Positions 1 to 9,962 of a stretch of 64,000 nucleotides of DNA are shown here, piece after piece. A program made the translations under genes and the position numbers. Numbering within the stretch: position 1 is the stretch's first letter; every line of letters begins with the position of its first letter. The stretch is from Pseudo-nitzschia pungens (taxonomy: Eukaryota; Bacillariophyta; Bacillariophyceae; Bacillariales; Bacillariaceae), in NCBI GenBank assembly GCA_037355855.1, contig CM074761.1, positions 4,421,346 to 4,485,345 of the forward strand. The letters run 5' to 3'. Below the pieces are notes generated by a model, which worked only from the letters and a program-made list of their open reading frames with translations, was not told the DNA's origin and made no database searches.

Positions 1-1
1 A

Positions 2-634
2 CGAACGGATGACAGAGTCAAAGTCTACTGTGGTTGGTCTCATACAATAATCCACGTCCAAAGTAAAGAAGGAAACAAAGTCTTTGGTTGGGGACGAAAC
101 GACAAAGGTGAGATCAATGATAGGTGTAAATGAAAAAACGCTGACGAGGTTCCTCCTGATGGTTCAATTCAATTCAATTCAATGCAATTCATTTGGTACA
201 TGCTAAAATGCCCTGCTTTCTTTGCGTAAAAGGTCAACTCGGGAACGGATCCAATTTGCAGACGGATACTCCGATCGAAATCTTTTCAGATAAGAAAGTA
301 AAGAACGTTCAGTGCGGATCGGAATCGACTATGGTCATCGATGATGAAGGTCAGTTTCACACCTCGCAATGATTCACTCTACATTACGACTCTCTTTGGT
401 CTCTCGTGGTGCTCAATTTTCCACTTTTTTTTTTGCTTTGTTGTGTTACCAGATCAAATCTGGGGTTGCGGCTGGAATGAACACGGGAACCTTGGGACTG
501 GAAATTTAGAAGACGCATTCGTCCTTTCGCGAAACCAGGGTGTGAATTCCTGCACACCGCCCCACATGGTCAACTCCAAAATTGCACTAGCTGTCGGAGG
601 GGCACATTACATTATAGCAGCTGTAGAACTCTGA
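2..634 (+). CDS. RCC1-repeat protein, 3' part (partial)
   Basis: The last three exons of a gene entering from the left edge: 2-107, 233-349 and 453-634, with GT-AG introns in matching phase 1. The exons carry consecutive RCC1 (regulator of chromosome condensation) blades. Visible repeat signatures are 'CGWSHTIIH', 'VFGWGRNDKGQLG', 'VQCGSESTMVI' and 'IWGCGWNEHGNLG', ending with 'VAVGGAHYI'-like residues just before the stop. RCC1 repeats form seven-bladed propellers used as nucleotide-exchange factors or protein-binding scaffolds. The N-terminal blades lie outside the window, so the partner and role cannot be assigned. The stop codon lies only 49 bp from the stop of the convergent gene on the other strand. 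Confidence 0.85.
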
Positions 635-683
635 TTTCGAATGTACTGTAACAGTGTTATGATTATTCGATTGCATCAATCAA

Positions 684-1187
684 TTACAACTCTTTTTCGT
701 CTTTCTCGGCTTCTGCCTGCTCTTTTTCTTTCTGTTGCTGAAGAAGAATCAGTCGCCTCTCCTCGTTTCGTTTGCTGATCCTTCGCCACGAAACTTCCTT
801 TTCCTTTTCTGTGTTCGAAAGCAGTTCGTTAGAAGTTTCACCGAACTATATACGTTGAACCGAACCAATCAATCAGCACGAAACACCAGGCACGACGCAG
901 CACGAAGCACCACATTAGTTCCCACACATACCTGTCAAGGTGTCCCAGTTTGCTATGCGTCGGGTTGTCCCATCCGTGTTGAGAATGATGGGACCAAATT
1001 CTTCGAAGCGAATCGATTCTCCCAGACGGATCGACGGGAGATTAGAATCTGGATCGGGTGGTGGAAGCTGAGGAACATTCCCGACTTCATTATTGGAGGA
1101 CAACGCCTCGACATTTTCGGTCGATCCAGCCATGGTCAAGGCAGTTAGAATCAAAAGAGCACTGGTCTGGCTAACGTAAAGCTGCAT
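684..1187 (-). CDS. small conserved protein with N-terminal signal sequence, unknown function
   Basis: Two exons on the minus strand, 1187-932 and 808-684, joined in phase 1 across a 123-bp GT-AG intron. They encode about 126 residues. The N-terminus is hydrophobic (residues 3-20, 'SALLILTALTMAG') and looks like a signal peptide, possibly the first part of a plastid-targeting sequence. The mature part has a Pro/Asp-rich stretch, then the block 'FGPIILNTDGTTRRIANWD', then 'SWRRISKRNEERRL' and a Gln/Lys/Glu-rich helical tail. I recognise the pattern GPIIxNxDGTxRRIxNWxxLTxxE...RxISKRN from small conserved algal proteins without an assigned biochemical role. No function is proposed. The two pieces only make one conserved block when spliced, which supports the intron. 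Confidence 0.7.
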
Positions 1188-1937
1188 CCTGCGACAGTCC
1201 CTGTCAAATTTTTGAAGTGTCTACTAGTAGAGAGACCAAGACCAAGGTTTTCCGTTTGGACTTCGTATACCGAACTTGTACTCTTACTCGTATTCAGTAT
1301 GTCAAGGAAAAGACTCGATACATCAAAGAATAGCAACGAGATTACGTACGCACCGTACGTCCGCCACCGCCGCCGCCTTAGAATAGGTAAGATTTACCGA
1401 TACCAATTAGAGTTACTCGTTTGAGTTAAAGTTTGCCACTCAAACTTCGTATGTTACGATTTAGGCCTTCTGCGTAGAGGTGATGGCATGCAAAATTCCT
1501 AGCAAACGTCGGGTAGGTAAGTAATTACTCGTAAGGTTTTTACCGGTACGCAATAACGATGAAACATGCTAAGCAAACTTTGTGCTTTTCCAGTTGTGAT
1601 TTTGAAGTCAAGGAAGTGTAAAAAGCGTAGATGTAGACAGAAATTGAATCCGGTGACTGGTACAAGAACATTATTCAATGTTACTGAGTAGTACAGCCTG
1701 TTGAGGATGGTGGCCCAAACGGTCAAGATTTCGAAGACCTCCGCCACCAAGTTGTCATCAAATCGAGTTGTGTTGATCGAAAAGATGACAGCTAGCTACC
1801 ATAAGATCAAGTTAGTCCAAATTGATTGCTTCTACTACAGCACAGTAAAGGAACCCTGAAGTGAGCACATTTGCACCGAGTAGTCCCTCTTTGCTGGTGA
1901 TCATTAACTAGCATTATTTATGTAGTGTGTGATAGTA
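1188..1937. other. intergenic, no gene seen
   Basis: A 750-bp gap between the start of the small signal-bearing gene and the 3' end of the CysRS gene. I see no convincing coding sequence or RNA gene. It contains CTACTAGTAG-like and GTAAGNTTTACC-like short motifs of the type found in other gaps. Confidence 0.6.
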
Positions 1938-4441
1938 TCAATTACTCTCCATTTGAAGTTTCAGATCTGCGAGTTGCTGCTCGATGTTCTTGATATGCTG
2001 TTCGATTCCTTGATCACCAGCTGCTTTGAGGAGCTTCTGGTGCGCTTTATCCTGGTTATTTTTTTCCTTTTTGATCGACTTTTGTTGTGACTTTGACAAC
2101 TCCTTACCATCCTTTGTGGTCAAGGGATTTCCATCTTCATCGTAAGTCCCCCACTTTTCGGCGTTTTCGCCGACTTTGAACCACTCCGCCGGAGATATGC
2201 GGGCCTGTTGCGCCTTTTGCAAATCCGTGCCGAGGCGGTCGAATTTGGCAATCAATTTCTTTTGCGCGGCTTCTCTGGCCATTCGGCGTTTCTCCTCGAT
2301 TTCTTTCCGGATGACTTCGGGGTCGTCCATCTTCCAGATAGATTTGTCCGCCGAATCTTCGATTCGGATTCCGAGGTTGGCCAATGTCTCGTCCCGAACT
2401 TCATCGCAATGATTGAGGAAGTCTCCGGGGTTTCCTTTCGATTTGGCAGTGACACGAATCTGCTCTCGGAAATCGACAAATGCATCAACGAACGGAGATA
2501 CAGTATCTTCTTTGGAGGCCCCGCCTTCGGTGGCGCCCTCCCCAAATCCAATTATGTCGCTTCCTTGGACGACACCGAGAATACGGAGAATCTTGGTGAG
2601 GTAGATTGCAACCTTCTTCACCAAGAGATTCTTGGGCTTGGCCTCCGAGGTCAAATACTTGTTGCATTCCTGAACCAAATCCACCAGGTGCTGGATGGCT
2701 TCATAGGTCTTGAAGTTGTCGCTCAGCGAAGCGTGGACCCTGGCTTGGGCGGCGTTCAGCGCCTCCAGCACCGTGCGATCGGCGGGGGTAAAGCCCTGGG
2801 CTTCCTTCACAAAATCATTGCGCAGCACGGACTTGACGGAACCGAAAAAGTTTTTGAAATACTTCTCCTTCGCCTTGGCGTCGTCGACGGTTTGGTCGCT
2901 GTAGTTCATCGGTTTGTCCCACGGCTGCATCAGGAACATGAGCCGGAGTTGTCTCGAGGAGTGTTCTTGCAGGGCTTGACGGATCGTGATGAAATTCTTG
3001 AGAGATTTCGACATCTTGAGTCCCTTGATGTGCAGGTGCCCCGCGTGGAAAAAATAGTTGACCCACTGGCAGCACTGATGGTAGGCTTCCGCCTGAGCCA
3101 TTTCGTTGTCGTGGTGCGGGAACATGAGATCGACACTGAATCAACGAGAGAGAGAGAGAGAGAGTGTGTGTGTGTGCGCGTGCAAACCAAGATGAGAAAC
3201 AAAACAGGATGTTCGCACCGCAATCCCCACCGACAATGTCCAACGCGGGACGCGTCGGCATTTCCGGTCATCGGCCATAGCTCATAGCTCATCACTCACC
3301 CTCCACCGTGAATGTCAATGTTTTCACCGATCACGTCACTGGCCATGACGCTGCATTCGATGTGCCAACCGGGACGGCCGGGTCCCCACGGCGATTCCCA
3401 CGACGGCTCACCGGGCTTGCTGGCCTTCCACAGGGCAAAGTCGTTCGGGTGTTTTTTTTCCGTGCCACCGCTGGCCAGGGCTCCCTCTCCCTCCGCCATT
3501 TCTTCCGCCGTGGTGTCCACACCGGGTTTCAGCTTTCGGTAGTCGTAGCCCTCGCTCTTGAAATCGTTGGTATTGAAATACACGCTCCCGTTGGATTCGT
3601 AAGCGTACCCGTTGTCGATGATTCCCTGGATGTACTCCACGATCTGCGGAACGTACTCCGTGACGCGGGTGACAACGTCCGGTTCCCGGACACCCAGGGC
3701 CGCCATGTCCTCGAAGAATTCCCGTTCGAATTTGCGGGCGTGATCCTCGTAGATCTTGCGGTCCGTGACGCTCGATCCGAACTCCTTGTCCAACCGGGCC
3801 GCCAGGGCGTCGCGACCCGCCGCGATCAATTCCTCGATGGTCCGTCCCTCCCGGTCCTTGACGCCCCGGAACGCGAGCTCGACCTCCGCGAACTGACTCT
3901 CCTTGAATTGGGCTTCCTTGAGAGCCTCCTCTCGCTTTTCGATCTGCTTGCTGGGAGTTCCCTCCGGAAGGGGCTCCTTCAATTCGGCAACCTTCGCTTC
4001 GAGCTTCTGGCGAAAGGCAAGCATCGCGGTGTCCACGTAGGATTCCACCGCCGGCAGGTCCTTTGCGTCCAGGGCCTTTTGGGTGTAGTCCTTGACGAGC
4101 TCGTTCTGCCTCGCCCTCAGAATGATTTTGTCGTCGACGTCGGTGATGTTGACCTGGAAGAGCACATCGAAGTGGAAATAATCCTCCATGATGCGCCGCA
4201 AGATGTCGAAGGTGAGGTAGGCCCGGGCGTGTCCCATGTGGCAGGCATCGTACACCGTCGGTCCGCAGGTGTACCAGGTCACGGTTCGGCCCACCCGGGG
4301 ACGAAAGAGGTCCAGATCATCGGTGAGACTGTTGTGGACCCTGAGGTCCGGCAGATTGCTTTTGTTGTCGGGAGGATACCACCGGGCTCTTCCCTCGGCT
4401 TGGACCGGATCCTTGCACAAACCGGATGCGCACGACGGCAT
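1938..4441 (-). CDS. cysteinyl-tRNA synthetase
   Basis: Two exons, 4441-3300 and 3135-1938, joined in phase 2 across a 164-bp intron; about 779 residues. It charges tRNA-Cys with cysteine. Class I features are present: '[18 protein letters not shown]' near residue 55 (HIGH-type motif plus the first zinc cysteine), 'HIECSVM' (second cysteine), 'FPHHDNE' just after the splice join (zinc His/Glu ligands), and '[10 protein letters not shown]' (KMSKS loop). About 150 residues between 'NITDVDDKI' and '[10 protein letters not shown]' form the insertion typical of eukaryotic CysRS. The tail is rich in Lys and Gln with predicted helix. The chosen ATG is the first in frame; there is no clear organelle presequence, so this is probably the cytosolic enzyme. 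The intron contains an (AG)n(TG)n microsatellite. Confidence 0.95.
3148..3184 (+). repeat. (GA)n(TG)n microsatellite inside the CysRS intron
   Basis: A dinucleotide run of GA followed by TG and a short CG-rich tail, lying wholly within the CysRS intron near its acceptor side. Confidence 0.85.
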
Positions 4442-4464
4442 GGCTGTCAACGTTGGACGGATTG

Positions 4465-4505
4465 GTTGGATGGAGGGTTGGATGGAGGGTTGGATGGAGG
4501 GTTGG
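4465..4505 (+). repeat. 12-bp tandem repeat upstream of CysRS start
   Basis: Three perfect copies plus a partial copy of GGTTGGATGGAG, starting about 25 bp upstream of the CysRS ATG on the opposite strand, so probably in its 5' UTR or core promoter. Confidence 0.85.
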
Positions 4506-5216
4506 TTTCGTGTGGGGTAGAACGGAGACTGCGCTTTTCACACCGACACCGATTTCGATGAGATGTCAGAGACGATGATGATGATGATGATGATGATGAT
4601 ACGGTGCTGTCAGGCAGTGTTGCGAGAGAAAGGCCTCGACCCGTCGAAATACAAATGCAAACGGCACCTTGGAGGAAGCTTTCTTCGCTTAGCGTGCAGA
4701 TGGTGCTCGATTCAAGGAACGATAAATGTCATCGGTCTTGGGCAGTCGAAAAAAAAAAAAATCATATCGTGATCCGAAGATAAGAGCCTCACGAGCATTT
4801 CAAAAAATAACCCAAGCACCGTTACTGGTAACCTTACGTACATGACGTACGGAGAAGGTATGTAGATTTCCGAGCCGGTCGGCGCTATTCGAAACCTGCC
4901 AAGACGTATAGACGTACGTACGGAACAGGTTCGTGGTGCGGTCTTTTTCACTTCTGAGCTTACCTATCGTATGACTCTAGGATACGTACCCATGACTCCA
5001 AGATACATGTACGCATGTACGGTAAAAACCTTACCGGTAAGATTACGTTTGGAACGAAGAAAACAATCATGACAAACTCATTTCTCATTTCATTAGTTCG
5101 ATCGAATTTCGAGAATCTGAGTTGGGTTGTCGTCCAGTTTTTCGGGTTGAGCGTCGTGATCGACGACCGCCGTTCGACCGTCCGCTGAGAACTCCGAAGC
5201 AACTTTCGAGGAAGGG

Positions 5217-5258
5217 ACAGTGACAGTGACAGTGACAGTGACGGTGACGGTGACGGTG
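5217..5258 (+). repeat. hexamer tandem repeat GTGACR
   Basis: About seven copies of a 6-bp unit changing from GTGACA to GTGACG, about 65 bp upstream of the 2OG-oxygenase ATG. Confidence 0.85.
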
Positions 5259-5320
5259 GATCCTGCATCAACGAGTGAACGCACGATTCGCGCTACCGTA
5301 TCCGTGCCGAAGACCGATTG

Positions 5321-6913
5321 ATGCCGTCTCCGCAACACGGTCGAGTTCCGAACAGGATCCAAATTCTGTTTGCGATCTGGTTCGCATCGACGCATACGGT
5401 GGCCGTTTCTCGCGTCCCCGGACCGAGCGCGACGCACCGCGTCTCTCCGCAGCGCTTGCCGGTCCGGACATCGAGGGGCGGAAGCGTCGTTCCGAACGCG
5501 ACGGACGCGGGAGAGGCAATGAATGCCACCGCCGATGGGGCAACATCGAGCGAGGAAACGATTGGCGGGGGGAACATCAACGAAAAGGTGCGACGATACG
5601 GTCGGGAGACTTCCCGGACGGACAGCGGAGGGCTCCCTCCCGCCCCGTCGCAACTGTCTCGCTACGATCCGTCGCGGCACCGATCGCACCTGATGCACGC
5701 CATCGAGGGGCTCAACCGGTATCCCAACTACCTGTCGCGATGGAACGAACGCGACGTCGAGACGCTGGAGAGGGACCTGGAACGAACCCTGCTGGAGGTT
5801 CGGGAACAGAAATCCGGAATAGCCGCGCAGCGCGATGCGATCCGGCTCGCTCTCCGGGAGTTTTTCAAAGAGCATCCCGAATGGAACGAATTCTCGGCGC
5901 GGCCGGAGTCGTGGGACGATGTCCGGAACAACGTGCTGGACCCGAGAGCCGCCAGGGCCATTTTCCGATCCGATTTTTTTCGCGGAAGCGAGGAGACGCG
6001 CGAGGACGGCGTTTCCCCGGAGGATGTCCTTTCCGGAAGGATACCGGTCGAACTGGACGCGGGACGCCTCCAGGAATGGATGGACGAAGAAATGTTCGAC
6101 GTTTACTCCTTCCCGCTCCTCTCGGAGACATTTTGCCGAAAATTGTGTCTCTATGCGTCCGCCGCGATGGCCTTTTTGGAGTCGTCGCTGCGATCATCCG
6201 ATGTTTCCATCAACGGCCACGCGTACAAAAATTTGGACCTTCTCGGCCTGGCGTGGTTGAATGATCTCGTGTTTCACCTGATCGTGAGACCCATCTCCGC
6301 GCAGCTGTACAAGGATACCGAGCTTGTTGGGGGGGACCTCGATTGGCGACAGGGCTTTATTGCGGCGTACAGCAGCAGCCCAACGACATCAAAACCTCGC
6401 CAACGCCTGGTCCCTCACACCGATGATGCCGAAGTAAGTGCACGGTCGGACGGACGAAACGCGCGAACGAAGAGTCCGATGGCAGCTGAAGCTGCAGTGC
6501 CACGCGACAGGGTGTTCGTGTCGTCGTCAACAAACAGAATCCCAAACGAGCTCACCGACCGCTTGTTCTCCTGTTGTGTTGCATCCCTTTCGTTCCTTCG
6601 AAAAAAGATAACTCTGAATCTTTGTTTTGGCGACCAATTCACCGGCGGTGATCTTCGATTTTGGGGCATACGAGGAGACCAAACCGCGGGAAAGTTTGTT
6701 GGTGAGTACCAACCAGAGATTGGACGCGCCGTCCTGCATTCCGGCAGGCACCTCCACGAAGTGACAGAGATTACCTCCGGAAATAGATTTGCGTACATTC
6801 AGTGGGCGCGGAGTTGGGGATCCACCAGAAAAGAGGTTTGCCCTTGCTGCTGGCTCAACGGTCGGGAGACAAACGGTCGGGATTCTTGCGTCTGCGGAAC
6901 GAAATGGAACTAG
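5321..6913 (+). CDS. 2OG-Fe(II) oxygenase (prolyl-4-hydroxylase-like fold) protein
   Basis: The most likely structure is 5321-6433 joined to 6608-6913, removing a GTAAGT...AG intron of 174 bp; about 472 residues spliced. The C-terminal third has the double-stranded beta-helix signature of 2-oxoglutarate/Fe(II) dioxygenases. The iron-binding H-x-D is 'HTDDAE', which is followed directly after splicing by 'ITLNLCFGDQFTGGDLRFW'. The distal His lies in 'HSGRHLHEV' and a possible 2OG-binding Arg in 'YIQWARSW'. The N-terminus is hydrophobic ('IQILFAIWFAS', residues 12-22), suggesting ER entry or a membrane anchor. A helical charged region precedes the catalytic domain, and the tail is Cys-rich ('CPCCWLNG', 'DSCVCG'). 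The substrate is unknown. Because the intron is a multiple of three and has no stop, an unspliced 530-residue form is also open. Confidence 0.85.
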   Translation: MPSPQHGRVPNRIQILFAIWFASTHTVAVSRVPGPSATHRVSPQRLPVRTSRGGSVVPNATDAGEAMNATADGATSSEETIGGGNINEKVRRYGRETSRTDSGGLPPAPSQLSRYDPSRHRSHLMHAIEGLNRYPNYLSRWNERDVETLERDLERTLLEVREQKSGIAAQRDAIRLALREFFKEHPEWNEFSARPESWDDVRNNVLDPRAARAIFRSDFFRGSEETREDGVSPEDVLSGRIPVELDAGRLQEWMDEEMFDVYSFPLLSETFCRKLCLYASAAMAFLESSLRSSDVSINGHAYKNLDLLGLAWLNDLVFHLIVRPISAQLYKDTELVGGDLDWRQGFIAAYSSSPTTSKPRQRLVPHTDDAEVSARSDGRNARTKSPMAAEAAVPRDRVFVSSSTNRIPNELTDRLFSCCVASLSFLRKKITLNLCFGDQFTGGDLRFWGIRGDQTAGKFVGEYQPEIGRAVLHSGRHLHEVTEITSGNRFAYIQWARSWGSTRKEVCPCCWLNGRETNGRDSCVCGTKWN

Positions 6914-7513
6914 AGGACAAGGGAAGCGAATGTCATTCGATTTCAATAGCTCGAAAGTGGTATAGCTACACGCACTGCACCCGCAAAAACAATAATTGTC
7001 AATGAATTCGGAACAAAAGTTTTCACTGTAGGATCGCACCGTTGAAAAAAACTTGTTCAGCGATAATACGAAGTACTTCGTATCAAACAATAAAAGCATA
7101 GGACTTGGTCGACGCATTGTTCGGTAAAGTCTTGCGAAATTGTTCGAGATCAATTTTCCATTTGTAGTACGGTACGTGCGGAGTAGATTGTTTGTTGTTG
7201 TTTCACGATACAGTAATTTCGGTGATGTAATGATACTATTCCAACAAGATAAACTGGGAGCAACAACTTGAATGAAATTTTCAAACTCCACTCATTAGAG
7301 ACCCTGCCAACAAATGACGACTCAGCAACGGTGCGAATATCACGAAAGTCCCCGAAGAGCCTACCCACGTCGACGCTCAGTTTGAGATTTTTGAAGAGTT
7401 TCCAAATAATTTATATGCTTGCGGTTTTTCCTTTTCACGCCGGCTTTCGGTACGTGTAGATACGCCAAATGCGATGATGGTTATTGAGAAACCATTTGAT
7501 CGGACGCATGCGC
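6914..7513. other. intergenic between convergent genes
   Basis: A 600-bp gap between the 3' ends of the 2OG oxygenase and Derlin genes. No gene seen. It holds the palindrome TACGAAGTACTTCGTA at about 7067-7083, a motif type seen in other gaps. Confidence 0.6.
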
Positions 7514-8569
7514 TCAGTGGTGAACCGCGTTGTTTTCGTAATTGCCTAAAAGCCAAAGCAGTGGGGCAGGTGGTTCGAGAATGGTCTTCAAACGCCATCC
7601 TCGGATTTCCGCAATTACGGGGTACACAAATTCCAGAAAGAAGTAGGTGTGACCCACGGCAATTCCGATCAAATCCATAGTCACACCATTCCCCAAAAGC
7701 ACGCTGAAGCCCAGCATCACCCAAGGCAAGTAAGGCGCATTGAATGTGAAAAAACCAAGAAAGCTCATCTTTACATCCTCGTTCCGTCTTCCCCATACAT
7801 AAACCATCATGAACGTCAACGCACTTCCGAGGAAATGGACTTGCGTGTAAACCGCAACAAGCGAAATGCATATTATCCCAAAAATAAGCATTAAAACATA
7901 GTTTGCTGTTCGTCCTCTGAAATCACCCTCTTCCAATAACCGGCTATATCGCACCTGTTCGATGGAATTCGATGGTTAGTGCGGTGGTCGCTTCAAGTCA
8001 TGCGGAAATAGTTTCATCAACAGAACACAACTGAACAAATCTTTCTAGCGAGGGAATGACGTACCAAGAAATACATATGAAAGAGGAAGTCAACCGAAAA
8101 AACGCCGAAGAATAAATAACTGCTCGTGGACGACATATTTGAGGGATCGTATGAGTTCGTTGCGTTCCATGTAAAGGAAAGAGGCGATAGAAACTGTATT
8201 TCACAAATGCGAGCGGCTTGCTATAACCCACCTTGTTATCAACCTCCAAACTTGACCTTGTGAAAACACGAGATCCCAGTTGAAATATAATGAGAAGGGA
8301 CTGACGATATCGACAGCACACAAAGCCGTCGTCAGAAAGGCACCCGTCAAGTACAAGCGGGATATCACCGGAATTTCTAAATACCTGAAATTTCCCGCGA
8401 GTTACAAAAAGTGGCAAAAAGAAACGAAGAATTGAGCAAAGCTGAAACTCCGTCAGCGCTTTCGATTCTTGGATTTGCGGAACAAGCTAGTAACTCACCA
8501 CGACATGACATCCGGCGCAGCCCCTTGATGCCCCATCGCTCCGTTCGCTCCTCCGGCTCCGAAGTCCAT
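7514..8569 (-). CDS. Derlin (DER1 family) ER membrane protein
   Basis: Four exons: 8569-8499, 8384-8232, 8119-8065 and 7954-7514, all GT-AG with consistent phases; about 239 residues. Derlins are rhomboid-pseudoprotease membrane proteins of the ER that take part in retrotranslocation of misfolded proteins (ERAD). Diatoms also have plastid-surrounding-membrane versions (the SELMA system) used for protein import. Family signatures across the joins: 'WYLEIPVISRLYLTGAFL', 'VWRLIT', 'DFLFHMYFL', 'YSRLLEEGDFRGRTANYV' and 'GHTYFFLEFVYP', then a short hydrophilic tail 'LGNYENNAVHH'. The N-terminus starts directly with the Derlin domain and has no bipartite targeting sequence, so the host-ER version is favoured. 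Convergent with the 2OG-oxygenase gene. Confidence 0.93.
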
Positions 8570-9962
8570 TGTGATATTTGATTGATTTTCGCGGTTCTGT
8601 GATTGAAAAGTTGTGTGGAGTCAATCACTCCTTCATGCTCTTCGTACCGGTGTGTATGCCGGTGTCAATGGAAGCGTGAGGTTTTGCGCTTTTATTGGGC
8701 AGAGGAGGAAATCTATTATCTTATGTTGTAGAGATGTACAAGTTTGTCGTGCTTCTTGCTATTTTTATTATTATTATTTCTAATCACTGAAGTGGACAGG
8801 TTCGCTAACCTATCTTGAACATACCGGTACTACTACGTGTAAACCTTACTTGTTCCTAGTATTGCAATGAACAGAAGAGTGAACTTGCGCGGTCATCTCT
8901 GGAATCAATCGCGAAAAAATAATTTGACACGGACATCCGGCTCATGTACGTTTGCGAAATAAAATTCCTACCGTAACCTTACCGGTAAATCTTACTTCGT
9001 AATTCCAACCTCCGAATACGGTATGAGTCGAGTCGTACAGTTACCGGTATGTCCTCCAAGGAACGATCAACAGCAATACTCAAAGAGCATTCCTTTTCAG
9101 ACCAACCATCCTTCACAACTGTGTGAACAAAAGCCATGCAATTATAATACTGCTCAGCTTGTTGCTTGCATCTCTCATCAAGCCAAGACCATGTTCTGAC
9201 TTGTTCACTTCTTTTATTATCGAACGAAACTGATTCTTGCTTTATTCAAGATTTGCTACTACCGGTAGTACTATCCATTAAAAGTTTTTATTGATTGTTT
9301 AACTTTTTTCTAAAGTAGTAGCACTAGTAGTATTATCTCTCACTTTGGTGTGAAACACCTCAGGGACACCACCAGTTTCTGGAATCGCATGAAAGACACT
9401 TTGCTTTTGTCCAATGTTCTGTGATGAGTCTTAACACCCAAATCCATCAACTGTGTTCTGCGTTTGGACTATTTCATCGCAGCAGAGGTAAGTTACCGGT
9501 AAGACCTTATTTATGATGATGTTGTTGAATGGTGCCCAGTTTCATGACCGTCCGAAAACGGTTACGAGCAGGGAACCGGAACAAGTAATGTTACTATGAC
9601 CCGTTGGTGAGTCTTGTACTTTTTGAGTCGTCTTAGTCAAGTTTAGTCCCGAACCCCTCGAGACGAAACGGTTGGGCTTTGTGCGCACTTCCGCGCATGG
9701 GTCTCTCACTGCTCACAGGAGCGTCATCATCATTTTTTGCAGTGTCTCTCTGTGCATGCCGAGCACCGCAGCTTCCCCGCACTGGAACTAATTACCACTC
9801 GTACCTGTATTGGTCCATGGTATTTGTAGGTAGTGAACTCCGAGGCACCGCCAAACGCCAAACGCCTGGGAAATAAATAAATAAATAATGCCTGGAACGA
9901 ACTGCAGTGCTCCTCCATCAACCTGATCACCACAAACAACGAAAGAAAGAACATCACCTCCT
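8570..9962. other. divergent intergenic region
   Basis: A 1.39-kb gap between the Derlin and dynein intermediate chain starts. I see no supported gene. It has many short motifs of the TACCGGTA / CCTTACCGGTAA type (about 8823, 8968-9050, 9260, 9490) and a (TAAA)n stretch just upstream of the dynein ATG (about 9870-9890). Confidence 0.6.

Larger units (their letters stand above)
4442..5320. other. divergent intergenic region with several short tandem repeats
   Basis: An 879-bp gap between two divergently transcribed genes (CysRS and the 2OG oxygenase), so it probably contains both promoters. It holds a 12-bp tandem repeat GGTTGGATGGAG (about 4465-4505), an (ATG)n run (about 4575-4602), an A-run near 4750, motifs of the GGTAACCTTAC and TACCGGTAAG type (about 4828 and 5020-5045), and a hexamer array GTGACA/GTGACG (about 5217-5258). 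No extra gene is seen. Confidence 0.7.

Noticed and set aside
2208..4561. Long plus-strand open frames opposite CysRS (359 and 417 codons)
   Set aside because: They are antisense to a clearly conserved synthetase on the minus strand and show no recognisable protein features; GC-rich codon use creates them.
8065..8119. Possible frameshift in the third exon of Derlin (A-run)
   Set aside because: On checking base counts, the run is six bases long and the exon keeps frame through 'DFLFHMYFL'.
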